Below are positions 47,901 to 55,487 of a DNA stretch of 64,000 nucleotides, piece after piece; the first letter of the stretch is position 1, and each line of letters begins with the position of its first letter. The stretch spans positions 62,001-126,000 of the forward strand of contig NZ_JACJPI010000045.1 of assembly GCF_014695975.1 (NCBI RefSeq), given 5' to 3'. A program made the position numbers and the translations under genes. A model generated the notes under the pieces. The model saw nothing but the letters and a program-made list of their open reading frames with translations. It had not been told where the DNA came from and did no database searches. The DNA is from Leptolyngbya sp. FACHB-321 (GTDB lineage Bacteria; Cyanobacteriota; Cyanobacteriia; Leptolyngbyales; Leptolyngbyaceae).

Positions 47901-48298
47901 TAGTGCTAGACGCATTGCCACTTACTGCCAATGGCAAGGTGAATCAAAAGGCATTGCCACCACCTTACGTGGCTGTTGCGATGGAAGCCAGCCCAATCAT
48001 TGCACCCACCACCTCCCTAGAGGCATCCCTGGTCGAAGTCTGGACGCAGCTTTTGGGACGGACAGTGGGCATCCACGACAATTTCTTTGAGTTGGGTGGG
48101 CATTCCCTCCTGGCAACTCAGCTTGTCTCGCGTCTGCGCGATCGCTTGCAAGTGGAATTGCCGCTACGCAGTGTGTTTGAAGCGTCCACAATCGCAGCAC
48201 TGGCAGAGAAGATTGAAGCGCTGGAGGCAGCGCAAACAGTCTCCAGCAGGGCACCTCGTCAGCCAGCAGCACAACGACGTGAGGAAGTAGAACTATGA
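44942..48298 (+). CDS. Nonribosomal peptide synthetase, module 1 (C-A-T)
   Basis: An 1118-residue protein. A condensation domain (about 18-455) has SFAQQRLWF and HHIVFDEWS (His 150-151, Asp 155; the usual next Gly is Glu). An adenylation domain (about 490-985) has YVIYTSGSTGTPKG, AFDAATFEVW, VYGPTEN, LYKTGDRA and NGKVNQKALP (Lys 999). A carrier domain has the phosphopantetheine Ser 1055 in NFFELGGHSLLATQ. The specificity residues read D-A-F-F-L-G-V-T-F-K, which suggests a branched aliphatic residue such as Ile or Val. AAGGAG lies about 15 bases before the ATG. A repeat-like insert (about 860-880) sits before the TGD motif. A C domain at the start may acylate the first residue or be inactive. 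Confidence 0.93.
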   Translation: MFSDKPDRELVEEDVFIFPASFAQQRLWFIEQLLPGDALYVIPLVFRLTGSLQRSLLHQSLQAIVQRHESLRTTFDVVDGQLMQAIAPELSVPLNFTDLRALPASTREDSALAQIWQAIQQPFHLNQGPLFRVQLWQLQDTEHLLLLALHHIVFDEWSSGVLIRELGALYAALVENKPIALPDLPIQYADFAHWQREWLQGEVLNAQLRYWKQQLADVPVLSLPGAAARPLLHSVVQGHQGASQLLELPQPLLDELEALSQQAGVTLFMTLLAAFQTLLHRYTGQTDLAIGSPIANRHRSELEGLIGFLVNSLVLRTNLAGDPTFRELLDRVRDVTLAAYAHQDLPFEKLVEELQPVRSLGQNPLFQVVFALQNTPMEQLTLPGLILSPVELETKTSRFDLELYVWKSGDNFRNLWGKGWQQADGLRGVIVYNTALFDSTTIAALRQHFQTLLEGIVAKPETPLSALPLLTVAEQRSLLQQWQGKQSSYPAHVCIHQLFEAQVKERPTAIAIQFNDQSFTYQALNQGSNQLARYLQRLGVGAMPVGICLEQGVEAIAAMLAILKVGGAYVPLDPTYPSERLHFMLEDAGITVVLTQADWAEALRTDHTTIVCLEQAWGTIAKESDENLSAPCTADQLAYVIYTSGSTGTPKGVMVPHRAVNRLVCDTNYVQIEPGARVAQVANLAFDAATFEVWGALLNGAQLIGIERETTLTPTAFVAALEHQRISILFLTTALFNQTVSQIPTAFRSLKYLLFGGEMVNVDCARSVVQQGKPQHLIHVYGPTENTTFSTWYEVQNVPENATTIPIGQAIAQTQVYLLDARQNPVPAGVGGELYLGGDGLSRGYLKRPELTAERFIDNPFKEWGMGNGAKHSTPGSQLPTLYKTGDRALYRSDGALEFLGRTDHQIKLRGFRVELGEIETAIVQHPAVRTALVVLREMDNAPTETLRERQLVAYVVADAAVVPTERELRSFLKTKLPLYMLPAAVVVLDALPLTANGKVNQKALPPPYVAVAMEASPIIAPTTSLEASLVEVWTQLLGRTVGIHDNFFELGGHSLLATQLVSRLRDRLQVELPLRSVFEASTIAALAEKIEALEAAQTVSSRAPRQPAAQRREEVEL
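47525..47592 (+). repeat. Repeat-like insertion in the module 1 adenylation domain
   Basis: GTGGGGCATGGGGAATGGGG followed by CTCCCAACTCCCAACTC units, read in frame as a Gly/Asn- then Ser/Pro/Leu-rich loop between RFIDNPF and LYKTGDRA, where most synthetases have a shorter loop. Confidence 0.65.
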
Positions 48299-51200
48299 CG
48301 CAGAAAACGATCGCTGAATTTGTTTCCCAGCTAAACAGCCTGGATGTAGAGGTTTTTGTGGAGGGCGATCGCGATTCATCCTTAGAGGTGATGCGTTTGC
48401 GCTGTACTGCTCCTGAAGGAACGCTAACCACTGCATTGCGCCAGGAATTAGCCGATCGTAAAGCCGAACTTGTTTCGTACCTGTCTCAGGAGAAGACAGA
48501 GGGCGGAGGGCAGAAGGTAGAGGGCAGAGGGCAGAGGGCAGAGGGCAAGGACGTACTATTTTCTCCAACCTCAACTCCTGCTGCTCGACTCCCGACTCGT
48601 ACGCAAAGCCCCCTTTCCTTTGCTCAACAGCGCTTGTGGTTTCTCTATCAACTCACTCCAGGCAACCCTTTCTACAATGTGCCTGCTGCTATCCGGTTAA
48701 CAGGGACGCTGGATCAAACAGCGCTAGAGCGATCGTTTCAGGTGGTGGTGCGTCGTCATGCTGCCCTTCGCACTACTTTTACAACCCATGAGGGACAGCC
48801 CGTTCAAGTCGTTGAACCCGATGTCACGGTTGAGTTGGCGGTTGTGAATCTGCAGGCAGTGGCGGTGAGCGATCGCGAACGCATTAGCCAACAGCTAGCC
48901 ACGGCTGAAGCCCAACATCCGTTTAACCTCACCACCGATCCGCTGTTGCGAGTGACGTTGCTGCAATTTGACTCTACTGAAGCAGTGCTGTTGCTGACGA
49001 TGCATCATATCGTTGCCGATGGCTGGTCGTTGGGCGTGTTGATCAAAGAATTGGCGTGTTGCTACACCGCCTTTGTAGAAGGGCAATCGCCCAGCTTGCC
49101 ACCTTTACCCATCCAATACACAGATTTTGCTGACTGGCAGCACCGTTGGTTGCAGGGAGAGGTTTTAGAGAAACAACTGGCTTACTGGCGAAAGCAATTA
49201 CAGGCGTTGCCAGTACTACAATTGCCCAGCGATCGTCCCCGTCCTGCCGTTCAGAGCTACCGGGGCGCAACCTATCCGCTGCAAATTTCCGCTACGCTGA
49301 CACAAGCCTTAGAGACACTTAGCCAACAGTCGGGCGCATCGCTCTTTATGACCCTGCTGGCAGCTTTTCAAACGCTGCTATATCGCTATACCGGGCAGAC
49401 TGATATTGCGATCGGCTGTCCCATTGCTAACCGCCATCGAAGTGAGTTGGAAGGGCTGATTGGCTTTTTTGTAAACAGTTTGGTGCTGCGATCGAATTTA
49501 TCTGGTCAGCCCACCTTCCGTACTTTATTGGAGCGGGTGCGCAATGTTGCCCTAGAAGCTTACAAATATCAGGACTTGCCGTTTGAGAAGCTGGTCGAAG
49601 CGTTAGATCCCGATCGCGATCTCAGTCGCAATCCCTTATTCCAGGTTGCCTTTGCGCTACAAAATGCTCCCATGCAGCCCTTAGAATTGCCAGGTTTAAC
49701 GCTGACACCTGCGCCTCTAGAGTCAGGCAGCACTCGGTTTGATCTGGAAGTTCACCTATGGGAACCTGCTCACGGGCTGCGAAGCTTGTGGCAATCGCAG
49801 GAAGGTTTGAGCGGCTTTATCTCCTACAGCACTGATTTGTTCGATCGCGACAGAATTGGTCGCCTCATTGGTCATTTTCAAACGTTGCTGGAAGGCATTG
49901 TTGCCAACCCTGATGCTTCTCTAGCAGACTTGCCGCTGCTCACACCCGTAGAACAGCAGCTGCTTGTTGGATGGAACCGCTCCCCCCTAGCCCTTCTTGA
50001 AAAAGGGAGGGATCAGTCTGAAGTCCCCGTTTTTAAGGAAGATTTAGGGGGGGCACGCTGCTTCCATCACCTTTTTGAGGCGCAGGTGGCTTTGGCTCCA
50101 GAGGCGATCGCCCTTGTGTCAGAACAGGGATCGCTCACTTACCAAGAACTTAACCAGCAAGCGGATCAGTTGGCGCAAACCTTGCACGAGATGGGCACTC
50201 AACCCGGTGATCTGGTGGGCTTATGTGTCGATCGCTCCGCCGACATGGTGATTGGCATTCTCGGCATTCTCAAAGCTGGAGGAGCCTATGTGCCGCTCGA
50301 CCCCAACTACCCAAGCGATCGACTTCACTTTATGTTGACCGATACGCAGGTGCCGCTTTTGCTGACGCAATCCTGGTTGCTCGAACAGCTACCGCGATCG
50401 CAAGCAACGGTCCTTTGTCTCGATCAACCCTTGCCCCCGGGAAAACAGGCTAGGAGAGAGGGTTGCACAGTTACGCCTGATCAGCTTGCCTATGTAATCT
50501 ATACATCTGGTTCGACGGGCACACCAAAAGGCGTTCTCCTCTCTCATCATGGGTTGTGCAATGTCGTTGAAGCACAGCAGCAAGTCTTTCATCTTTCCCG
50601 CAGCAGTCGCATTCTGCAATTTAGTTCGCTGAGTTTTGATGCCTCCATTTTTGAGCTTGCCCTGGCATTTGGTTCGGGTGGCACCTTATATCTTCCACCC
50701 AAGTCTGCCCAGCTGCCGGGCATGGCATTGGTACAATTTCTAAACGACAACGCGATTACCCATGCCCTACTGACTCCAGCAGTGCTAGCTGTGCTGCCGC
50801 CTGCGGTACTACCTGCCCTTCAGGTATTGATTACAGGTGGAGAAGCCTGCTCCAGTCAGGTGGTCGATCGCTGGGCAGTGGGGCGGCACTTCTTCAACGC
50901 GTATGGACCGACAGAAGTTACCATCTGGGCAACCGTTGCTGAACTCCATCCAGGCGACAACCCATCGACGATCGGTCGCCCCATTCTCAATACCCAGGTG
51001 TATATTCTGGATGCCAACTTAAATCCTGTGCCCGCAGGCATTCCAGGCGAGCTATACATCGGCGGTGCCGGACTCGCTCGTGGCTATCTCAATCGTCCAG
51101 AGCTAACAGCAGAGCGGTTTGTGCCTAATCCATTTCAGGAGAAGGGAGACGCAACCCCAACTTCCTTGCTTTATAAAACGGGCGATCGTGCTTTCTTTCG

Positions 51201-54150
51201 CACTGACGGCACCATTGAGTTTCTCGGTCGGGTCGATTACCAAATTAAAATCCGAGGGTTTCGGGTTGAATTAGGCGAAATTGAAGCAACACTGCAACGC
51301 CATCCCGCGATTCAGGAAGCAATCGTCATCCCTTCCGGCGAACCATCAAACGAGATGCGCCTCATCACTTACTTCAGCCTCGATCGCCAACATTTTCAGC
51401 AAACCATTCTGCAATCGCTGCAAACTCAACATATTCAATACTGGCAAACCCTTTACAACCAAACCTACCAGGCTCCACAGCCTACAGCCATTACCCCACA
51501 ACATCCAGTTGAGCGCTCACGCCGAAACTCTACCCCCCCATTCAACATCACCGGTTGGAACAGCAGCTACACCGGAGAGCCCATTCCCCTTGAGCAAATG
51601 CAAGAGTGGGTGAGCGATCGCGTCCAGCAAATGCTTGCCCTTAAACCCAAGCGAATCTTGGAAATCGGTTGTGGTACTGGCTTGTTACTCTTTCAACTTG
51701 CACCGCATTGCCGAAAATATGTGGGAACGGACTTTTCAAAGGATGCGTTGGAGTCAATTCAAACTCAATTGAACCCCCTCAATCTTCCTCAAGTCGAACT
51801 ACTGCACCGCATGGCAACTGATTTTGAGGGTATTGATGTAGCCTCGTTTGATGTGGTGCTTTTGAATTCGATCGTGCAATATTTTCCAAGCCAGGATTAT
51901 CTAATGCAGGTGTTGGAGAAAGCCATGCAAGCAGTGGCACCCGGAGGTGTTTTGTTTCTGGGCGATGTGCGAAGCCTGCCGTTATTGACGGCGTTTCATA
52001 CCTGGGTGCAATTTTGTCAGGCAGATGGAGGTATGGAGCGCACCCAATTACAGCAACAAGTGGAACGATCGCGGTTTGAAGAACCAGAACTAGCGATCGA
52101 TCCAGCGTTTTTTCATGCCTTGCGCGATCGCTTCCCCCAAATTCAACAGGTGCAAATTCGTCTCTCGCGTGGTCGCAGCCAAAATGAAATGACGCAGTTT
52201 CGCTATAACGTTTTGCTGCACCTAGAACCGCTACGATCCCCAACCGCTCAAGCATTGCAGGGATCGTCGGCTCACGAGCAATCGCGCTCCATCCAACAAC
52301 ATGATTGGCAACGTCAGCCTATTACAGTGGAAGCGATGCAAACACAACTACGTGAGACTGAACCAGCGCTAGTCACGATCGCGAATGTTGCAAACAGCCG
52401 TGTGCAGGCTGCTGTTCAAGCGGCAAACTGGTTACGCAACAACGACACGCCAAAAACGGTTGGGCGGATGCGAGAAACGTTACAGGATGCTGTTGCCTTG
52501 GCGATCGATCCTGAAGATTGGTGGGCTTTAGAAACAGTGCTGCCCTACACCGTAGAAATCACCTGGTCAACGCAAACCCATACAGGTGCTTATGATGTGC
52601 TGCTGACTCGGCAGGGTGTTGATGCGACGTTTGCCGTACCCCTCTCTCAGCCATTCAGCCAAGCCGGTCAGCCTTACACGAATGATCCGCTTCAGTCGAA
52701 CTTTGCCCGTCAGCTCATTCCTGAACTCCGGCACCATCTCAAGCAAACCTTGCCAGATTACATGGTGCCGTCTGCCTTTGTGCCGTTGGAAACGCTGCCG
52801 CTTACTGTCAATGGCAAAGTAGACCGTCGTGCCCTCCCAACGCTGAGTAATGCCCTCCCCTCCGCCAGCACTGCACTTTCCGCCAGCACTACCATTGCAC
52901 CCTCAACCCAAACAGAATCAACTTTAATTGACATCTGGCAAGAACTCTTGCGGCTCAAGCAAGTGACGGTTCACGACAACTTTTTTGAACTCGGTGGGCA
53001 TTCCCTTCTGGCTACGCAAATGACCTCCCGTGTACGCGATGCTTTTGGGCTAGAGCTACCGTTGCAGAGCGTGTTTGAAACACCCACGATCGCTCAACTG
53101 GCTCCGATTCTAGAAACATTACGCGCAGCCCCTTCTGCCCCTAACGTGCCCCCGCTTGTCCGTTTGGATCGTGCGGCTCATCGTCGCTCGCGATCGCAGC
53201 AATCCAGCGTTCCGGCTCAGGCTCTCCAAGATCTGGCTGCTCAAGACCAGGCTCTTCAAGACTTCGCTCCTCAAGATCTATCCGTCCAGGCAACTCCACC
53301 ATTCAACAATCAAGTTGCCTCTGAGCAAGCGATCGCCGCTCGATCGCCGCTAGTGCCCTTAACGCTGGGTGGAAGCAAGCAACCGTTCTTCTGCGTGCAT
53401 CCCATGTTTGGAGTTGTGTTTCCCTATCTAGAACTGGCGCAGCAGCTAGGCAGCGATCGCAGTTTTTATGGGCTGCAACCGCTGGGATTGGACGGCAAAC
53501 ATGCGCCCCTAACTAAGATTGAAGCGATCGCCGCTTACTACGTTCAAGCAATGCAAACCCTTCAGCCACACGGTCCCTATTTTTTAGGCGGATGGTCATT
53601 TGGTGGGCTGGTTGCCTTCGAGATGGCGCAACAGCTCACGCAGGCAGGGCAGAAGGTGGGTCTCCTGGCAATGCTTGATACGCCTGCACCGACCAACCAC
53701 CAACCGTCGTTGGGTCAAAGCCTCAAGTTTCTTCTGGGAACGGCTCTCTGGTCTACGCTACCGTTTGTGCTGGACTATGGTGCGATCGCGGCAAATCGAT
53801 TGCGCTCCTTGACCTGGGTATCTCGCTGGCAGTGGTCTGCGCTGATCCGTCGGTTGCCTGAAGAATCCCGCTTACAGCTTTTGGATGAATCGGCGATCGC
53901 ACCCCTGCTGCGTATTGTCTATGCCAACGCTCAAGCAGCGTACCGCTATGTGCCGCAGCCTTACCCCGATCGCATCACGCTCTTTAAAGCCACTGAACAA
54001 GCCGATGTCATGGGGCAGGACTCAACGTTAGGCTGGAGCACTTTAACGACGGATGTGCAACTGCATCCGGTGCCGGGAAACCATCTCTCTTTGCTGAAAC
54101 AACCGCATGTGCAAACCCTGGCGCAGCAACTTCGACCCTATCTGGCTTAA
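48295..54150 (+). CDS. Nonribosomal peptide synthetase, module 2 (docking-C-A-NMT-T-TE)
   Basis: A 1951-residue protein. It has a TubC-type docking domain (1-65); a repeat-derived linker (66-100); a condensation domain (105-540) with HHIVADGW (His 237-238, Asp 242); and an adenylation domain (590-1020) with YVIYTSGSTGTPKG, SFDASIFELA and AYGPTEVTIW. An N-methyltransferase is set between A8 and A9 (about 1025-1430), with the SAM motif EIGCGTG at 1123-1129. The A10 segment NGKVDRRALP follows, then a carrier domain (Ser 1570 in FFELGGHS) and a thioesterase with Ser 1768 (GGWSFGG) and His 1930 (GNHLSLL). The A code reads D-A-F-L-I-G-A-I-W-K, hydrophobic but not assignable. The start overlaps the module 1 stop (ATGA). 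Confidence 0.95.
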   Translation: MTQKTIAEFVSQLNSLDVEVFVEGDRDSSLEVMRLRCTAPEGTLTTALRQELADRKAELVSYLSQEKTEGGGQKVEGRGQRAEGKDVLFSPTSTPAARLPTRTQSPLSFAQQRLWFLYQLTPGNPFYNVPAAIRLTGTLDQTALERSFQVVVRRHAALRTTFTTHEGQPVQVVEPDVTVELAVVNLQAVAVSDRERISQQLATAEAQHPFNLTTDPLLRVTLLQFDSTEAVLLLTMHHIVADGWSLGVLIKELACCYTAFVEGQSPSLPPLPIQYTDFADWQHRWLQGEVLEKQLAYWRKQLQALPVLQLPSDRPRPAVQSYRGATYPLQISATLTQALETLSQQSGASLFMTLLAAFQTLLYRYTGQTDIAIGCPIANRHRSELEGLIGFFVNSLVLRSNLSGQPTFRTLLERVRNVALEAYKYQDLPFEKLVEALDPDRDLSRNPLFQVAFALQNAPMQPLELPGLTLTPAPLESGSTRFDLEVHLWEPAHGLRSLWQSQEGLSGFISYSTDLFDRDRIGRLIGHFQTLLEGIVANPDASLADLPLLTPVEQQLLVGWNRSPLALLEKGRDQSEVPVFKEDLGGARCFHHLFEAQVALAPEAIALVSEQGSLTYQELNQQADQLAQTLHEMGTQPGDLVGLCVDRSADMVIGILGILKAGGAYVPLDPNYPSDRLHFMLTDTQVPLLLTQSWLLEQLPRSQATVLCLDQPLPPGKQARREGCTVTPDQLAYVIYTSGSTGTPKGVLLSHHGLCNVVEAQQQVFHLSRSSRILQFSSLSFDASIFELALAFGSGGTLYLPPKSAQLPGMALVQFLNDNAITHALLTPAVLAVLPPAVLPALQVLITGGEACSSQVVDRWAVGRHFFNAYGPTEVTIWATVAELHPGDNPSTIGRPILNTQVYILDANLNPVPAGIPGELYIGGAGLARGYLNRPELTAERFVPNPFQEKGDATPTSLLYKTGDRAFFRTDGTIEFLGRVDYQIKIRGFRVELGEIEATLQRHPAIQEAIVIPSGEPSNEMRLITYFSLDRQHFQQTILQSLQTQHIQYWQTLYNQTYQAPQPTAITPQHPVERSRRNSTPPFNITGWNSSYTGEPIPLEQMQEWVSDRVQQMLALKPKRILEIGCGTGLLLFQLAPHCRKYVGTDFSKDALESIQTQLNPLNLPQVELLHRMATDFEGIDVASFDVVLLNSIVQYFPSQDYLMQVLEKAMQAVAPGGVLFLGDVRSLPLLTAFHTWVQFCQADGGMERTQLQQQVERSRFEEPELAIDPAFFHALRDRFPQIQQVQIRLSRGRSQNEMTQFRYNVLLHLEPLRSPTAQALQGSSAHEQSRSIQQHDWQRQPITVEAMQTQLRETEPALVTIANVANSRVQAAVQAANWLRNNDTPKTVGRMRETLQDAVALAIDPEDWWALETVLPYTVEITWSTQTHTGAYDVLLTRQGVDATFAVPLSQPFSQAGQPYTNDPLQSNFARQLIPELRHHLKQTLPDYMVPSAFVPLETLPLTVNGKVDRRALPTLSNALPSASTALSASTTIAPSTQTESTLIDIWQELLRLKQVTVHDNFFELGGHSLLATQMTSRVRDAFGLELPLQSVFETPTIAQLAPILETLRAAPSAPNVPPLVRLDRAAHRRSRSQQSSVPAQALQDLAAQDQALQDFAPQDLSVQATPPFNNQVASEQAIAARSPLVPLTLGGSKQPFFCVHPMFGVVFPYLELAQQLGSDRSFYGLQPLGLDGKHAPLTKIEAIAAYYVQAMQTLQPHGPYFLGGWSFGGLVAFEMAQQLTQAGQKVGLLAMLDTPAPTNHQPSLGQSLKFLLGTALWSTLPFVLDYGAIAANRLRSLTWVSRWQWSALIRRLPEESRLQLLDESAIAPLLRIVYANAQAAYRYVPQPYPDRITLFKATEQADVMGQDSTLGWSTLTTDVQLHPVPGNHLSLLKQPHVQTLAQQLRPYLA
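48495..48547 (+). repeat. Heptamer repeat in the docking-C linker
   Basis: GAGGGCA/GAGGGCG-type heptamers, about seven copies, read in frame as a Gly/Glu/Gln/Arg-rich linker after the docking domain. Confidence 0.85.
49982..50053 (+). repeat. Palindromic dispersed repeat inserted between C and A domains of module 2
   Basis: About 70 bases of the cyanobacterial CCCCCTAG...AAAAAGGGAGGGAT...CCCCGTTTTTAAGGA...TTTAGGGGGGG type. It is read through in frame as a loop between LLVGWNRS and CFHHLFEAQV, two blocks that are normally about 8-12 residues apart. Confidence 0.8.
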
Positions 54151-54244
54151 ACGCTGCTTTTTCTAACTTCCGGGGGTTCTCCAGGTTCAAGCATCCCCTT
54201 AAACTCAATGCACCTTAATCCTTAGTACGGACGTTTGACTTGCC

Positions 54245-55360
54245 ATGTTCATGCCCTTCGGTTTTCTGTTGCAGTGGTTAACCAATTTATTTACCGTTGC
54301 TATTCTTGGCGGTGGCGCTTACGTTCTTTACGAATGGTATGAAGGCGACCTGGTGAGCGATCGCTGGTTATATCTAGGGGTAGGGTTGCTGCTGTGGTCA
54401 TTTTTGGGCTTTCTGCCCATTTTGCTGCTGCGTCGTCCCGGCAGCGATGAACCGAGAGTAATCCGTAGCAACCGCACTGAACGTTTACCCCGACCCGATG
54501 GCAGCGAAATTCACGTCGAAATCTATGGACCCGATCGTGCTCCTACCCTTATCCTGACGCATGGCTGGGGACCTGATAGCACTGTCTGGTATTACCCTAA
54601 GCAGCAACTCACCGAGCACTTTCGCATTATCGTTTGGGATCTACCTGGTTTAGGTAAGTCCAAAAAACCAAAAAATCGAGATTTCTCACTAGAAAAATTT
54701 GCTTGTGACCTGGAAGCAGTCTTAACGCTGGCAGGCGATCAACCCGTCATTTTGTTGGGGCATAGCATCGGCGCAATGATCCTGCTGACCTTCTGCCGCT
54801 TGTTTCCACAACATCTAGGGCAACGGGTGGCTGGCTTGATTTTGGTCGATGGCACATATATCAATCCGCTGAAAACTACCATTCTCAGCAAGCTGTTGCT
54901 GACATTGCAGAAGCCATTGCTAGAACCATTGCTTTACCTGTCGATCGCGATCGCTCCCTTACTCTGGCTCATCAGTTGGCTCAGCTATTTCAATGGCACG
55001 ACGCTGTTAACGACAGAAATTTCTGGCTTCACGGGCAGAGAAACACGGGGGCAGCTTAATTTTTCCAGTTTGATTGGCATTAAGGCATCACCGGGAATAC
55101 TTGCGCGAGGCGTCTTGGCAATGTTCAAGTTCGACGAAACAGCAACATTACCAAAAATCTCCGTTCCTACGCTGGTGGTCGTTGGTAAGTCTGACATTGC
55201 AACCCGACCCTTTGCTAGCAAACGCATCAGTACAGACATACCGCAAGCAGAACTAACAGTCTTGGCTCCGGGAGGGCACATGGTATTAATGGAACGCAAC
55301 CAACAATTTGCCGAAGTAGTCCAAACCTTTAGTAAGACCTGCTTGAGTTTAAAGAGTTGA
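54245..55360 (+). CDS. Membrane-anchored alpha/beta hydrolase next to the NRPS
   Basis: A 371-residue protein. Two N-terminal transmembrane helices (LFTVAILGGGAYVLYEW; YLGVGLLLWSFLGFLPILLL) are followed by an alpha/beta hydrolase domain (from about 75) with the oxyanion motif ILTHGWGPDS, the nucleophile elbow LLGHSIGAM, Asp in VVGKSDIA and His in APGGHMVLM. A hydrophobic cap (PLLEPLLYLSIAIAPLLWLI) suits a lipid-like or membrane substrate. It follows the NRPS by 94 bases on the same strand and could edit, release or modify the peptide, or be an unrelated lipase. Confidence 0.8.
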   Translation: MFMPFGFLLQWLTNLFTVAILGGGAYVLYEWYEGDLVSDRWLYLGVGLLLWSFLGFLPILLLRRPGSDEPRVIRSNRTERLPRPDGSEIHVEIYGPDRAPTLILTHGWGPDSTVWYYPKQQLTEHFRIIVWDLPGLGKSKKPKNRDFSLEKFACDLEAVLTLAGDQPVILLGHSIGAMILLTFCRLFPQHLGQRVAGLILVDGTYINPLKTTILSKLLLTLQKPLLEPLLYLSIAIAPLLWLISWLSYFNGTTLLTTEISGFTGRETRGQLNFSSLIGIKASPGILARGVLAMFKFDETATLPKISVPTLVVVGKSDIATRPFASKRISTDIPQAELTVLAPGGHMVLMERNQQFAEVVQTFSKTCLSLKS

Positions 55361-55429
55361 GTCTATCAGGGGGAATTACAAGTGCTTTACAGCCGGCTCC
55401 AGTAATCTCCAATTAATAAGTCACACTCT

Positions 55430-55485
55430 TTATCCCTTCACTCTTTCACTCCTTCACCCTCTCACCCCCTCACTCCTTCACAAGA
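55430..55485. repeat. Pyrimidine-rich tandem repeat
   Basis: CACTCCTT and CACCCTCT units repeat about seven times between the convergent hydrolase and folC genes. It mirrors the purine-rich tract at 14403-14480 on the other strand. Confidence 0.7.
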
Positions 55486-55487
55486 AA

